Shown here in pieces: positions 34,965 through 44,014 of a stretch of DNA of 47,640 bases (position 1 is the first letter of the stretch; the number at the start of each line of letters is the position of its first letter). The DNA is taken from the NCBI GenBank assembly GCA_045125095.1, contig JBGVMW010000126.1:1-47640 (forward strand), in the 5' to 3' direction. The notes under the pieces were generated by a model. That model was not told where the DNA came from. It was given only the letters and a program-made list of their open reading frames with translations, and did no database searches. The position numbers were made by a program, and so were the translations under genes. Source of the DNA: JBGVMW01 sp045125095. GTDB lineage: Bacteria; Bacillota; Clostridia; Lachnospirales; Lachnospiraceae.

Positions 34965-35024
34965 ACTTTGTCCCCCTAAATCTTATATGTAATAATACTC
35001 TACCACAGTCTCATAATACATATA

Positions 35025-36431
35025 TTAAAACCTAAAATAAATAAATGGATTATATCCGCTGACTATCAGATAGCCAATTGCCAACACAAACGCAGCCAAA
35101 ACACATACATCCCTTACTATATGATGCTTGTCAAGCTTATTTAGTAATTGCGCCATAGGTAAGCATGCAATGATGGCAATTCCAGAATATACAAGTGTTT
35201 GTGTATTGAATAATTCGAAAATTTCCCAGCTTCTACCCTCTGAAAAATTAAACAGAAACATAGATTTTAAATAAGCAAATGCCTGCCCTAAATCTTCTGC
35301 TCGGAAGAAAACCCATCCAATTAATATTATAAGCAATGCATATACATGCCTTACTAATCTAGGTAACTTTTCTAATATCTTTATTAAGCCGATTCTTTCT
35401 AAAATTAAGAACACACCATACCATGCACCCCAAATAATAAAATTCCAGCTTGCGCCATGCCAAAATCCAGTTAGCAAAAATACGATTATTAAATTTCTAT
35501 ATGTTTTTATAGTACCCTTACGATTACCTCCTAATGGTATGTATACATAATCACGGAACCAACTGGATAAGGAGATATGCCATCTTCTCCAAAATTCCTG
35601 AATACTCTGAGATATATATGGATAATTGAAATTTTCAAGAAAATGAAAACCAAACATTTTTCCTAAACCTATTGCCATGTCTGAATACGCGGAAAAATCC
35701 AGATAAATCTGTAATGCATATGCAATAATTCCTATCCATGAAAATGCAGAATTAATGTATGCTTCCTGCGCGAAAATAGCATCTGCAATGGAACCGGTTG
35801 TATTCGAAAGTATCACCTTTTTAGAAAATCCAATCATAAAACGAATAATTCCCTCATATACCATGTCAAGGGAGAACTTTCTAGTCTTAATCTCTCGTTC
35901 TACATCAATATAGCGAACAATCGGTCCCGCTATCAACTGCGGAAACAGCATGATATACAATCCTAAATAGATAACATTTTTCTGGACTTTTACATTTTTT
36001 CGATAGACGTCAATTAAATATGACAATATCTGAAATGTAAAAAAGGATATTCCAATTGGAAGCGGAATAATCGGCGCTCCTACACTATAATTAGGATTCC
36101 AGATATGTATGATATCTTCCCATACTGACACAAAAAAATTAAAATACTTAAAGATTCCTAACACAATTACATTAAAAAGAACGCCTACTATCAATAAACA
36201 TTTTCTTTTATTTATAGCACCATCAATTAGAATTCCCAGTATATAATTCACCACTGTACTGGCAACTAGCAAAAATGTATACTGCACACCACCCCATGAA
36301 TAAAAAACAAGAGATGCTACGAGCAATACTATATTCTGAAAGCATATTTTACGTGTTGTACATGTTAAATAATAGAGGAGCAATGTAATTGGCAAAAATA
36401 CAAATATAAAAATAGCTGATGTAAATACCAT
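35025..36431 (-). CDS. MBOAT O-acyltransferase, AlgI/PatA-like
   Basis: A 468-residue membrane protein with about ten or more helices that would move acyl groups across the membrane for O-acylation of a surface polysaccharide. Family motifs are clear: PIGISFFTFQILSYLIDVYR, IAGPIVRYIDVE, the core IQEFWRRWHISLSSWFRDYV followed by YIPLGGNRKG, and FLLTGFWHGASWNFI with the catalytic histidine. Length and motifs are complete. It is the last gene of the glmM operon, 23 nt after the AlgX/AlgJ-like gene, its usual partner. Confidence 0.92.
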   Translation of the reverse strand: MVFTSAIFIFVFLPITLLLYYLTCTTRKICFQNIVLLVASLVFYSWGGVQYTFLLVASTVVNYILGILIDGAINKRKCLLIVGVLFNVIVLGIFKYFNFFVSVWEDIIHIWNPNYSVGAPIIPLPIGISFFTFQILSYLIDVYRKNVKVQKNVIYLGLYIMLFPQLIAGPIVRYIDVEREIKTRKFSLDMVYEGIIRFMIGFSKKVILSNTTGSIADAIFAQEAYINSAFSWIGIIAYALQIYLDFSAYSDMAIGLGKMFGFHFLENFNYPYISQSIQEFWRRWHISLSSWFRDYVYIPLGGNRKGTIKTYRNLIIVFLLTGFWHGASWNFIIWGAWYGVFLILERIGLIKILEKLPRLVRHVYALLIILIGWVFFRAEDLGQAFAYLKSMFLFNFSEGRSWEIFELFNTQTLVYSGIAIIACLPMAQLLNKLDKHHIVRDVCVLAAFVLAIGYLIVSGYNPFIYFRF

Positions 36432-36454
36432 AAATCTAACCTTTATCCCTTACT

Positions 36455-37156
36455 TTATTCTATCTTAGTCAACAAATATTCTATAATACCAAATCCCATG
36501 TCTTGAATTGCCCCCTGATTCACCTCAATGATAAATAATTCTTTATCACCGATTAATTCATCCCAGTTCAATTCATCATAGCTGGACATAGTTGATACTT
36601 GACTATAATAATTCACAAATACATTCGTATTCTCCATATGCACATTTGTACCAAAGCAATTTGAATTAATCAAATGATTCACTGTCTGACCTAAAAAGCT
36701 TCCACCTCTAATAAAAACATTTGGTTTATCCTTTCCGTCTTCCAGTAATTCGTATATCGGCTCATAATACACATCATATGGCTCTGTCTTCAAGTTCATA
36801 GTAGAAAAAATATCTGCATCCGGGGATATTGGCTGTTCACATTGTTGATAACTGATACGTAGTTCATTTAAATCATAACCAAATTCTTCCTCTATAGCAT
36901 CCGAAAGTTTTTGTGCCACAAAACTACCAGTAACCTGTGTCCAATGTATTCCTGTCTTTGGATACACCGGAAAATCTCCCTTGTCCTTTAATTCTTTTAC
37001 ATATGGTACGGAATCATAATATGGCACACCACTGTCTTCCAATACCTCAATTAATTTTTCATAATTTGATTTTTGTGTGCGATTGCTACACAACATATAA
37101 TTCCACGGAATATCTTCTGGATAAATCTCAGCCTTAGAAGGAGTAATGTAGAGCAT
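36455..37156 (-). CDS. AlgX/AlgJ-like (SGNH-type) acylation protein, C-terminal part after an in-frame TAG
   Basis: A 233-residue piece of an AlgX/AlgJ/DltD-like protein, the extracytoplasmic partner of MBOAT acyltransferases. It includes MLYITPSKAEIYPEDIPW, KTGIHWTQVTGSFVAQKL (the H of GIHWT is the likely catalytic histidine), VFIRGGSFLGQTVNHLI (the serine region) and IIEVNQGAI. It lies in the same frame as the upstream piece (37184-37591), separated only by a TAG and nine sense codons. The ATG at 37156 has AAGGGA 8 nt upstream, so separate translation is possible, but this part would lack a signal anchor. Confidence 0.75.
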   Translation of the reverse strand: MLYITPSKAEIYPEDIPWNYMLCSNRTQKSNYEKLIEVLEDSGVPYYDSVPYVKELKDKGDFPVYPKTGIHWTQVTGSFVAQKLSDAIEEEFGYDLNELRISYQQCEQPISPDADIFSTMNLKTEPYDVYYEPIYELLEDGKDKPNVFIRGGSFLGQTVNHLINSNCFGTNVHMENTNVFVNYYSQVSTMSSYDELNWDELIGDKELFIIEVNQGAIQDMGFGIIEYLLTKIE

Positions 37157-37183
37157 TAAATGTTTCCCTTGCTTTTCTAAACG

Positions 37184-37591
37184 CTACTGTAACTCTATTA
37201 ATTGTGCCATCTTTGTATCAAAGTATTCCTGTTCCACAACATTTGCCAGCTGCAAATATGTTGTTATATACCATTTTTCAAACAAATTATTCCCATTACC
37301 TACAACCAGATTGTCATTTGTTGTTATATGAAATGTCTTCCATACAAACTCATTTAGGGTTGCTATTAATGGAGCTTTTAAATTAAATTGCTCATCATAC
37401 CATGCTTCATATTGTAACTGCCATTCTCCATTCATGATATTTTTCAGTGTTATCACTGGTTTTTCAACAGTTTCTGTCACTCCATTAAGAGACATTCCCT
37501 CCAATCCGGCTACCTTCCATAAAAAGGACGCCATCAGAATTATATAAAATAAAGCAAATACAATTATCTTTCTAATTTTTTGTATTTTCAT
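37184..37591 (-). CDS. AlgX/AlgJ-like protein, N-terminal part ending at an in-frame TAG
   Basis: A 135-residue piece with an N-terminal membrane anchor (basic start, then about residues 9-27) and the typical early segment of AlgJ/AlgX-like proteins: YEAWYDEQFNLKAPLIATLN, then NDNLVVGNGNNLFEKWYI. Reading stops at TAG 37186-37184 within a helix; RLEKQGKHL and the rest of the protein follow in the same frame. The joined frame of about 378 residues has the normal family length. A single point change explains the split. The ATG overlaps the end of the upstream GT2 gene by one base. Confidence 0.75.
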   Translation of the reverse strand: MKIQKIRKIIVFALFYIILMASFLWKVAGLEGMSLNGVTETVEKPVITLKNIMNGEWQLQYEAWYDEQFNLKAPLIATLNEFVWKTFHITTNDNLVVGNGNNLFEKWYITTYLQLANVVEQEYFDTKMAQLIELQ

Positions 37592-38553
37592 TACTGCTCC
37601 TTATCATGAAGCAATGCTGTCTCCACATTGAAACGTGGACGTCCCTTTACTTCCATGTAGATTTTACCAATATATTCACCAACAACGCCCAAGCATAACA
37701 GCTGCACACCACCAATCAGCCAGATGGATACCATAAGGGAGCTCCACCCCGGTGTCAGTTGACCATTACCAGTCAGGCTACATACTAAAATATACAAAAT
37801 ACCCAATATGCTTAAAAATACTAATAAAAATCCTAATCCCATGATTAAGCTTAAAGGCTTTGTGCTGAATGAAGTAATACCATCTACCGCAAAGCTAATC
37901 ATTTTCTTAAGCGGATATTTACTTTCTCCAGCAAAACGTTCTGCTCTTTTGTAATACACAGATGTTGTTTTATAACCAATTAACGGTACAATGCCTCTTA
38001 AGAATAAGTTCTGTTCTTTGTACATTGTTAATTGTTCCATGGCACGTTTACTCATCAAACGATAATCTGCATGGTTAAACACGGATTTCACGCCCATAAT
38101 CCGCATAATCTTATAAAAAGCCAAGGCTGTATTGCGCTTAAAGAACGTATCGGTATCACGATTATTACGAACTCCATACACAATATCATATCCCTCTATA
38201 TACTTGTCCACCATTTCTGCGATAACATTCACATCGTCTTGAAGATCGGCATCAATTGAAATAGAAATATCTACATAATCCTTTACATATGTGAGCCCTG
38301 ATAACAATGCATTCTGATGTCCCACGTTGCCAGCCAGCTTCAAACCACATGCATATGGATTCTTTGTATATTCTTCCTCAATTAATTCCCATGTACGATC
38401 CCTGCTTCCATCATTGACATAAAGCGCAAAACTATCCGCTGTTATTTTCTTTTTGTCAATTAACCGTTTCAGCACCTCAGTCAAACGCTTACTTGTTTCT
38501 GGAAACACTTCTTCCTCATTATAGCAAGGAACCACAATTGCTAATCTATTCAC
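37591..38553 (-). CDS. GtrB/ArnC-like GT2 polyprenyl-phosphate glycosyltransferase
   Basis: A 320-residue enzyme of the GtrB/ArnC/DPM type. It begins VNRLAIVVPCYNEEEVF, has VGHQNALLSGL, the SIDADLQDDVN metal motif (about 94-104), RLMSKRAMEQL, and two C-terminal helices ending GEYIGKIYMEVKGRPRF, the normal family ending. The start chosen is a GTG at 38553 with AAGGAG 5 nt upstream, which avoids a long overlap with the previous gene that the ATG at 38601 would cause. It is a second enzyme of this type in the window and sits in the glmM-to-MBOAT operon. Confidence 0.88.
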   Translation of the reverse strand: MNRLAIVVPCYNEEEVFPETSKRLTEVLKRLIDKKKITADSFALYVNDGSRDRTWELIEEEYTKNPYACGLKLAGNVGHQNALLSGLTYVKDYVDISISIDADLQDDVNVIAEMVDKYIEGYDIVYGVRNNRDTDTFFKRNTALAFYKIMRIMGVKSVFNHADYRLMSKRAMEQLTMYKEQNLFLRGIVPLIGYKTTSVYYKRAERFAGESKYPLKKMISFAVDGITSFSTKPLSLIMGLGFLLVFLSILGILYILVCSLTGNGQLTPGWSSLMVSIWLIGGVQLLCLGVVGEYIGKIYMEVKGRPRFNVETALLHDKEQ

Positions 38554-38575
38554 TGTTACTCCTTCTTTCTGTATA

Positions 38576-39373
38576 TTATTCACTGTATGTCTGATATGCA
38601 TATGTGTAAAATTTCATAATGCACTTTGTTACCCATTTAGGCCAGAATTTGTTAAACATAATCGAGTCCTCGCGATAACGTCCGTTGTCCTTGATAAACT
38701 CCATTGTTGTTGCTTCTTCATGCACGCGGTAATAGGTTAAAGACTTGTCTGTGTATAAGAAACGACCTTTCATCTCTGCTAATTTCAGATATGTGTCCCA
38801 ATCTAAATTAAATTTATACGGAGAAGTGAAAATTGGTTTTCCGATTTGTTTTGCATTATAAGTAACTGCCGGGCAGCAGATACTGTTGCCCAGACATAAT
38901 GTTCTTTTTTTCCAAAATATAGAAGATGAACAGCACTTCCATTTCATAGGTGTACGCAAAAGGCGTCTGATTTTACAATTAATATCTGTGGATACCTGCC
39001 CATGTTTAATAGGTGCATAGCCAGACATATACATGAGTGCATCCTTATCTTCTTCAATTTTTTTAAGCATTTCTTCCACATAATGTTTGTGATATTTGTC
39101 ATCCTGATGTGCAACGGTGATCCAGTCCGTATCTGCCATTTCACAAGCAAAATTCCAATCATCCTGAATGTCACTTTTTCCATCACGAACATAATAAGGG
39201 AGATCATATTTTTTTGCAATATTTTCGATGTATGCGCATGGTGTTGAAGTACATACAATAATATTGGTTGGTGTTGACTGCTCTACCAATGATTCTACAC
39301 ATTCTTCAAGAAAACTGGATTCTTTATACGCACACACTGCAAATGTATGATTTGTATTGTATTTTTTTCTCAT
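38576..39373 (-). CDS. GT2 family glycosyltransferase
   Basis: A 265-residue GT2-like enzyme. It begins with HTFAVCAYKESSFLEECVESL and has AHQDDKYHKHYVEEML, where QDD stands in place of the usual DxD (about 94-97). A later segment, FNLDWDTYLKLAEMKGRF, is followed by YRVHEEATT, which is common in GT2 enzymes for surface glycans. It has no membrane helices. It lies 18 nt after glmM and before the GtrB-like gene, in the same operon. Substrates are unknown. Confidence 0.85.
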   Translation of the reverse strand: MRKKYNTNHTFAVCAYKESSFLEECVESLVEQSTPTNIIVCTSTPCAYIENIAKKYDLPYYVRDGKSDIQDDWNFACEMADTDWITVAHQDDKYHKHYVEEMLKKIEEDKDALMYMSGYAPIKHGQVSTDINCKIRRLLRTPMKWKCCSSSIFWKKRTLCLGNSICCPAVTYNAKQIGKPIFTSPYKFNLDWDTYLKLAEMKGRFLYTDKSLTYYRVHEEATTMEFIKDNGRYREDSIMFNKFWPKWVTKCIMKFYTYAYQTYSE

Positions 39374-39391
39374 AATCGCTCCTATTTTTCA

Positions 39392-40735
39392 CTACAGTAC
39401 ATGTTGCTTTTCCTTCAAAACCCCAATCACTTCATCCACATACTGCTCGCACAATTCTTTATTTCCGGCTTCTACCATGACACGAATTAATGGCTCCGTA
39501 CCACTTTCCCTTACCAGAATTCTTCCATCCTCGCCTAACGCTTCTGCCACACGGTCAACCGCTGCCTGCACATCTGCATCAGTTCTTGCTTCTTTTTTAT
39601 CTTTCACTCTTACATTCTTTAATACCTGTGGATAAATTGTCAGTTCCTCTGTTAACTTCGACAGTCTTTCCTTCTTTTCTAACATTACTTCCATAATTTT
39701 TAAAGAAGTTAAGATACCATCTCCTGTTGTTGCATATTTTGAGAAAATGATATGTCCGGATTGTTCTCCGCCTAAGCGATGACCATTTTTAGACATATTC
39801 TCATATACATACTTATCTCCAACAGCCGTTTTCTCGTAAGCAATCCCCGCTTTATCAAATGCCTTATACAAACCGATATTAGACATCACAGTCGTTACGA
39901 CAGTATTGGTATCTAACTGACTATTATCTTTCATATAGCAACCACATAAATAGAGAATGGCATCTCCATCTACCACATTTCCTCTTTCATCTACTGCCAT
40001 ACAGCGGTCCGCATCTCCATCATAAGCAAATCCTACATCCAGTCCTTTTTCTTTCACAAACTGCTGCAACACTTCTATATGGGTGGAACCACAATTTGTA
40101 TTAATATTTGTTCCATTTGGCGTGTTGTTAATCACATAAGTCTCTGCACCCAATGCATCAAAAATGCTCTTAGCAATCTGCCATGCACTTCCGTTTGAGG
40201 TATCTAACCCCACTCTCATATTTTTAAATGAACGGGTTGCCAGAGAAATGAGATATCCTACATAACGATTTCTACCCATTACATAGTCTATTGTGCTTCC
40301 AATATCCTCTTTTGTTGCAAATGGAATTTCTTCCATTTCACCATCTAAATAACGTTCAATTTCATCAATTACGGATTCTTCTAATTTTTCGCCTTTTCCG
40401 TTGATTACTTTAATACCATTGTCATAAAAAGGATTATGGCTTGCTGATATCATAATGCCACAATCAAAATCCTCTGTCCGTACTACATAGGATACACTTG
40501 GTGTTGTAGTAACATGCAACAGATATACATCGGCACCAGAAGCAGTCAAGCCTGCAACCAGTGAATACTCAAACATATAACTGCTTCTTCTTGTATCTTT
40601 TCCAATAGCTACCTTACATCTATGGTCTTTTCCATAATAGTAACCTAAAAATCTTCCCACTTTATATGCATGTTCTACTGTAAGATCTACATTTGCCTCT
40701 CCACGAAAGCCGTCTGTTCCAAAATATTTTCCCAT
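39392..40735 (-). CDS. glmM: Phosphoglucosamine mutase
   Basis: A 447-residue enzyme converting glucosamine-6-phosphate to glucosamine-1-phosphate for UDP-GlcNAc. It begins MGKYFGTDGFRGEANVDLT and has the phosphoserine loop ISASHNPFYDNGIK, the metal loop AYDGDADR, the sugar loop GGEQSGH and the phosphate loop RESGTEPLIRVM. The start at 40735 follows GAGG and lies 29 nt after the predicted transcription start; an upstream ATG at 40765 lies at or before that point. It heads an operon of glycan assembly and acylation genes, an unusual setting for glmM. Confidence 0.95.
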   Translation of the reverse strand: MGKYFGTDGFRGEANVDLTVEHAYKVGRFLGYYYGKDHRCKVAIGKDTRRSSYMFEYSLVAGLTASGADVYLLHVTTTPSVSYVVRTEDFDCGIMISASHNPFYDNGIKVINGKGEKLEESVIDEIERYLDGEMEEIPFATKEDIGSTIDYVMGRNRYVGYLISLATRSFKNMRVGLDTSNGSAWQIAKSIFDALGAETYVINNTPNGTNINTNCGSTHIEVLQQFVKEKGLDVGFAYDGDADRCMAVDERGNVVDGDAILYLCGCYMKDNSQLDTNTVVTTVMSNIGLYKAFDKAGIAYEKTAVGDKYVYENMSKNGHRLGGEQSGHIIFSKYATTGDGILTSLKIMEVMLEKKERLSKLTEELTIYPQVLKNVRVKDKKEARTDADVQAAVDRVAEALGEDGRILVRESGTEPLIRVMVEAGNKELCEQYVDEVIGVLKEKQHVL

Positions 40736-40770
40736 ACAAACCTCTATTCTGCCATCACATGGCATTCCTT

Positions 40771-40799
40771 ACTATAACACCTACTTCTATAATATGCAA
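40771..40799 (-). promoter_or_regulatory. SigA-type promoter of the glmM operon
   Basis: On the minus strand TTGCAT (40799-40794), 17 nt and TATAGT (40776-40771). Confidence 0.7.
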
Positions 40800-40814
40800 T
40801 CCATTACATCATAA

Positions 40815-40950
40815 ATGAAATAATTACTATATTCGCATAGGATTTTTTTCTGAGATTACATGATAAAAACATACCTACATCATGCAACGCTGAAGAGTAC
40901 TGTTATGTGCTATCAGAAAAAATAACAAACGAAGATGGTAATTATTTCAT
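40815..40950. repeat. Nested inverted repeat of about 136 bp
   Basis: A perfect 13-bp outer repeat (40815-40827 with 40938-40950) encloses a perfect 10-bp inner one (40844-40853 with 40913-40922), around a centre of about 59 nt with no open frame. It lies between the terminator of the mutase gene and the glmM promoter and would not be in either transcript. Confidence 0.6.
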
Positions 40951-41022
40951 GGGCTATATACTATTGAGCACTTCTATAGATAATTGATTATTTTAATTGT
41001 AATTTTTCGCACCTGTTACAGC

Positions 41023-41083
41023 AGAAAACCTGAGAACTCTTCTGTTATGCCAATATATATCTGCACACCAAAAGTTCTCAGGT
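41023..41083 (-). terminator. Intrinsic terminator of the manC-mutase unit
   Basis: On the minus strand a perfect 11-bp stem (41083-41073 with 41038-41028) with a 34-nt loop is followed by TTTTCTG. It lies 12 nt after the mutase stop. Confidence 0.75.
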
Positions 41084-41094
41084 CAAATTCTTAA

Positions 41095-42819
41095 TTATAA
41101 ACTAAGTGCTGCTTCTGTTAAGGATGCTAACTTGCTTTCTGCCTCTTCATAAGTTGCACCTTTTACACCAAAGTAATATTTAATCTTTGGTTCTGTACCA
41201 GATGGTCTTACACAGAACCATGCATCATCTTCTAAATCATAGTATAATACATTGGATTCCGGCAGACCTGTTGGAGTCTTTTCACCAGTTTTCATATCTT
41301 CGATTACATCGAACTTATAATCTCTGGCCTTTAATACATCATATTCACCAATCTTTTTCGGTGGATTTTTACGCATTTCTTCCATCATTTCCTTAATCTT
41401 TGCTGCGCCTTCCATACCCTTTAATGTCTTTGTTGCAAGACCTTCTTTGTAATAACCATATTTTTCATAAATGCACATCATCTGATCCCATAATGTAAGA
41501 CCTTTTGTCTTGTAGTAAGCCGCTGCCTCACAAAGACTCATAACTGCTACAATAGCATCCTTATCTCTTGCATGAGTACCAACCAGACAACCATAGCTTT
41601 CTTCAAAACCAAACTGGTATTCATAGGTATTCTGCTGTTCAAAGAACTTAATCTGTTCTCCGATATATTTGAATCCTGTTAATGTTTCGATTAACTTTAA
41701 GTTATATTCCTTTGCCACTGCATCTGCCATGTTTGTAGAAACAATTGTCTTAATTAATGCACCATTAGTAGGAAGAATGCCTTTTTCTTTTCTCTGATCT
41801 AATAAGTATTCACAAATCAGCATACCAGACATATTTCCTGTGAAGGACATATATTTTCCCGTCTTAGAATCCTTTGCATAGACACCTAAACGGTCTGCAT
41901 CCGGGTCAGTTGCTAATACAACATCTGCATCCATTCCTTCTGCCATTTTCAGTGCTAATTCAAATACTGCAGCATCTTCCGGGTTTGGATAACCTACAGT
42001 TGGGAAGTTACCATCTGGTAATTCCTGCTCTGGTACTACATATACATTTTCAAAACCAATCTCTTTTAAAATACGACGTGCCGGAATATTCCCTGTTCCG
42101 TGAAGTGGTGTGTAAACAACCTTTACATCCTTACCCATCTTCTGGATTACTTCAGGATTTACAACCTGTTTCTTTAATGCTGCCATATAAGCATCATCGA
42201 TCTCACTTCCGATTACTTCAAATAAACCTGCTTCTTTTGCCGCTTCTACAGACATAGTCTTTACTTCTGAATAATCTGCTACTTTATTTACTTCATCAAT
42301 AATCTGGGTATCCTTTGGTGCAGTAATCTGTGCACCATCTTCCCAGTATACTTTATATCCATTGTATTCCGGTGGATTGTGACTTGCTGTTACTACAATA
42401 CCAGCAGTACATCCTAATTCGCGAACAGCAAACGATAATTCCGGTGTTGGACGAAGGGCATCAAAAATATAAGCCTTAATACCGTTTGCAGCAAGACAGC
42501 AAGCAGCTTCTGTAGCAAATTCTGTTGACATTCTTCTTGAATCAAATGCAATTGCTACACCTTTGGCCTGTGTACCTTCTTTACAGATGAAATTCGCAAG
42601 TCCCTGTGTTGCCTTTCTTATGGTATAGATGTTTAAACGGTTTGTACCTGCACCGATTACACCACGAAGTCCACCTGTACCAAACTCTAAATCGCGATAA
42701 AAACGGTCTGCAATTTCTGACTCATTTCCAGCTAAAGACTTTAATTCTTCTCTTGTCTTTTCGTCAAAATACGCATCCTCACACCATAAATCATAACGCT
42801 CTTTGATATTCTGTTCCAT
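41095..42819 (-). CDS. Phospho-sugar mutase (phosphoglucomutase/phosphomannomutase, PgcA-like)
   Basis: A 574-residue alpha-phosphohexomutase. It has the phosphoserine loop VVTASHNPPEYNGYKVYW (about residue 146), the metal loop ATDPDADRLGV, the sugar loop GFEESYGCLVG and the phosphate loop RPSGTEPKIKYYFGV. The length fits the PGM2/PgcA subfamily, which interconverts glucose-1-P and -6-P and often mannose phosphates. It follows manC by 21 nt, so mannose-6-P to mannose-1-P conversion for GDP-mannose is likely in this setting. Sequence alone does not separate the two activities. Confidence 0.93.
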   Translation of the reverse strand: MEQNIKERYDLWCEDAYFDEKTREELKSLAGNESEIADRFYRDLEFGTGGLRGVIGAGTNRLNIYTIRKATQGLANFICKEGTQAKGVAIAFDSRRMSTEFATEAACCLAANGIKAYIFDALRPTPELSFAVRELGCTAGIVVTASHNPPEYNGYKVYWEDGAQITAPKDTQIIDEVNKVADYSEVKTMSVEAAKEAGLFEVIGSEIDDAYMAALKKQVVNPEVIQKMGKDVKVVYTPLHGTGNIPARRILKEIGFENVYVVPEQELPDGNFPTVGYPNPEDAAVFELALKMAEGMDADVVLATDPDADRLGVYAKDSKTGKYMSFTGNMSGMLICEYLLDQRKEKGILPTNGALIKTIVSTNMADAVAKEYNLKLIETLTGFKYIGEQIKFFEQQNTYEYQFGFEESYGCLVGTHARDKDAIVAVMSLCEAAAYYKTKGLTLWDQMMCIYEKYGYYKEGLATKTLKGMEGAAKIKEMMEEMRKNPPKKIGEYDVLKARDYKFDVIEDMKTGEKTPTGLPESNVLYYDLEDDAWFCVRPSGTEPKIKYYFGVKGATYEEAESKLASLTEAALSL

Positions 42820-42840
42820 TTCTTCCTACCTTTCTATGCA

Positions 42841-43908
42841 CTATAACAGTTCATTTCTTCCCTGTTTCTTTAACTCTTCCACTACCAGTTTCACATCCTG
42901 TGCCTTACTCTTATCGCAAACTAAAACAACATCATTTGTTTCTACTATAACCAAGTGTGATACATCCACTGCCGCTATCAGTCTGCCACTGGAATATCCA
43001 ACGATATCTGAAGAATTGATCGTAATCTTATCACCAACAATTATATTACCATCTTCGTCGGCTTCATGCAAGACTCCTAACATATCCCAGCTTCCTACAT
43101 CACTCCAGCCAAATTCTCCCGGAATTACCAATACGTCTTCTGATTGCTCCATAATACCATAGTCAATGGATATGCTCTTAATATTCGGATATACTTCATT
43201 GATTACTTCGTATTCCTTGTCCGTTCCCATTGCTTCGCCGATTTTTTCTAATTCACGATATACTCTTGGTATAAAACGCTCAAAATTCTTTAAGATAACA
43301 GAAGCTTTCCAGATAAACATACCACTGTTCCATAAGTAATTACCACTTGCCAGATATGACTTTGCTGTAACCAGATCAGGTTTCTCCTTGAATTCCTGAA
43401 CTTCCTTTGCTACGCCTGCTTCAGCCTTGTCATATTTAATATATCCATATCCGGTTGACGGAAATGTCGGCGTAATTCCTACCGTAATTAACTTATCTGT
43501 CTCCTCTGCTACCTGAACTGCTGTCTGCAACACCTCAGTAAATGCTTCCGCATTTTTAATATACGCATCAGAAGGTGTGATAACCATAATACCATCACCA
43601 TATTTTTTTACAATTTCCAGAGCCGCATAACCAATACAAGCTGCTGTATTTCTTGCTGCCGGCTCAGATAAAATATGGTCTGGCTGAATACGTCCCACAG
43701 TAGCTTCCTTCATGGTCGCCACCTGATCTTTATTCGTTACAATAAAGATATTCTCTTTATCCACGGTGCCCGAAAGCCTGTCAATCGTTTCATTTACCAT
43801 AAGATCCTTTCCAGTCAGATTCAATAACTGTTTTGGCATCTTATGTCTGGATAGTGGCCAAAATCGAGTTCCGCCACCGCCAGCCATGACTACTCCATAA
43901 CGTTTCAT
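42841..43908 (-). CDS. manC: Mannose-1-phosphate guanylyltransferase
   Basis: A 355-residue enzyme that makes GDP-mannose from mannose-1-P and GTP. It begins MKRYGVVMAGGGGTRFWPLS and continues RHKMPKQLLNL, the pyrophosphorylase signature, followed by VTNKDQ, EPAARNTAACIGYAALEI, PSDAYI, EKPD and NSGMFIWKA. It is the short form without a fused mannose-6-P isomerase domain. The ATG at 43908 has GAGG 9 nt upstream; alternative starts at 43917 and 43923 overlap that site. The mutase gene follows, forming a GDP-mannose module beside three glycosyltransferase genes. Confidence 0.93.
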   Translation of the reverse strand: MKRYGVVMAGGGGTRFWPLSRHKMPKQLLNLTGKDLMVNETIDRLSGTVDKENIFIVTNKDQVATMKEATVGRIQPDHILSEPAARNTAACIGYAALEIVKKYGDGIMVITPSDAYIKNAEAFTEVLQTAVQVAEETDKLITVGITPTFPSTGYGYIKYDKAEAGVAKEVQEFKEKPDLVTAKSYLASGNYLWNSGMFIWKASVILKNFERFIPRVYRELEKIGEAMGTDKEYEVINEVYPNIKSISIDYGIMEQSEDVLVIPGEFGWSDVGSWDMLGVLHEADEDGNIIVGDKITINSSDIVGYSSGRLIAAVDVSHLVIVETNDVVLVCDKSKAQDVKLVVEELKKQGRNELL

Positions 43909-43977
43909 ATTCGTCATCCTCACTTTCTACATTTATCCACTTGCATTTTTACCTCTGTAAATTAAACAGCTTTTATC

Positions 43978-44006
43978 ATTTAACCATATTTTTTCATTTT
44001 TTGCAA
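43978..44006 (-). promoter_or_regulatory. Possible promoter for manC
   Basis: TTGCAA (44006-44001), 17 nt and TTAAAT (43983-43978) on the minus strand. The -10 matches consensus at four of six positions, so this is tentative. Confidence 0.35.
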
Positions 44007-44014
44007 TATTATGA

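Noticed and set aside
17849..37186. Three in-frame TAG codons (two in the AAA-ATPase remnant, one in the AlgX/AlgJ-like gene) as a sign of UAG recoding.
   Set aside because: They replace different kinds of residues (one a conserved tryptophan, one probably a tyrosine), the ATPase gene is otherwise decayed, prfA is intact, and no special tRNA gene is seen.
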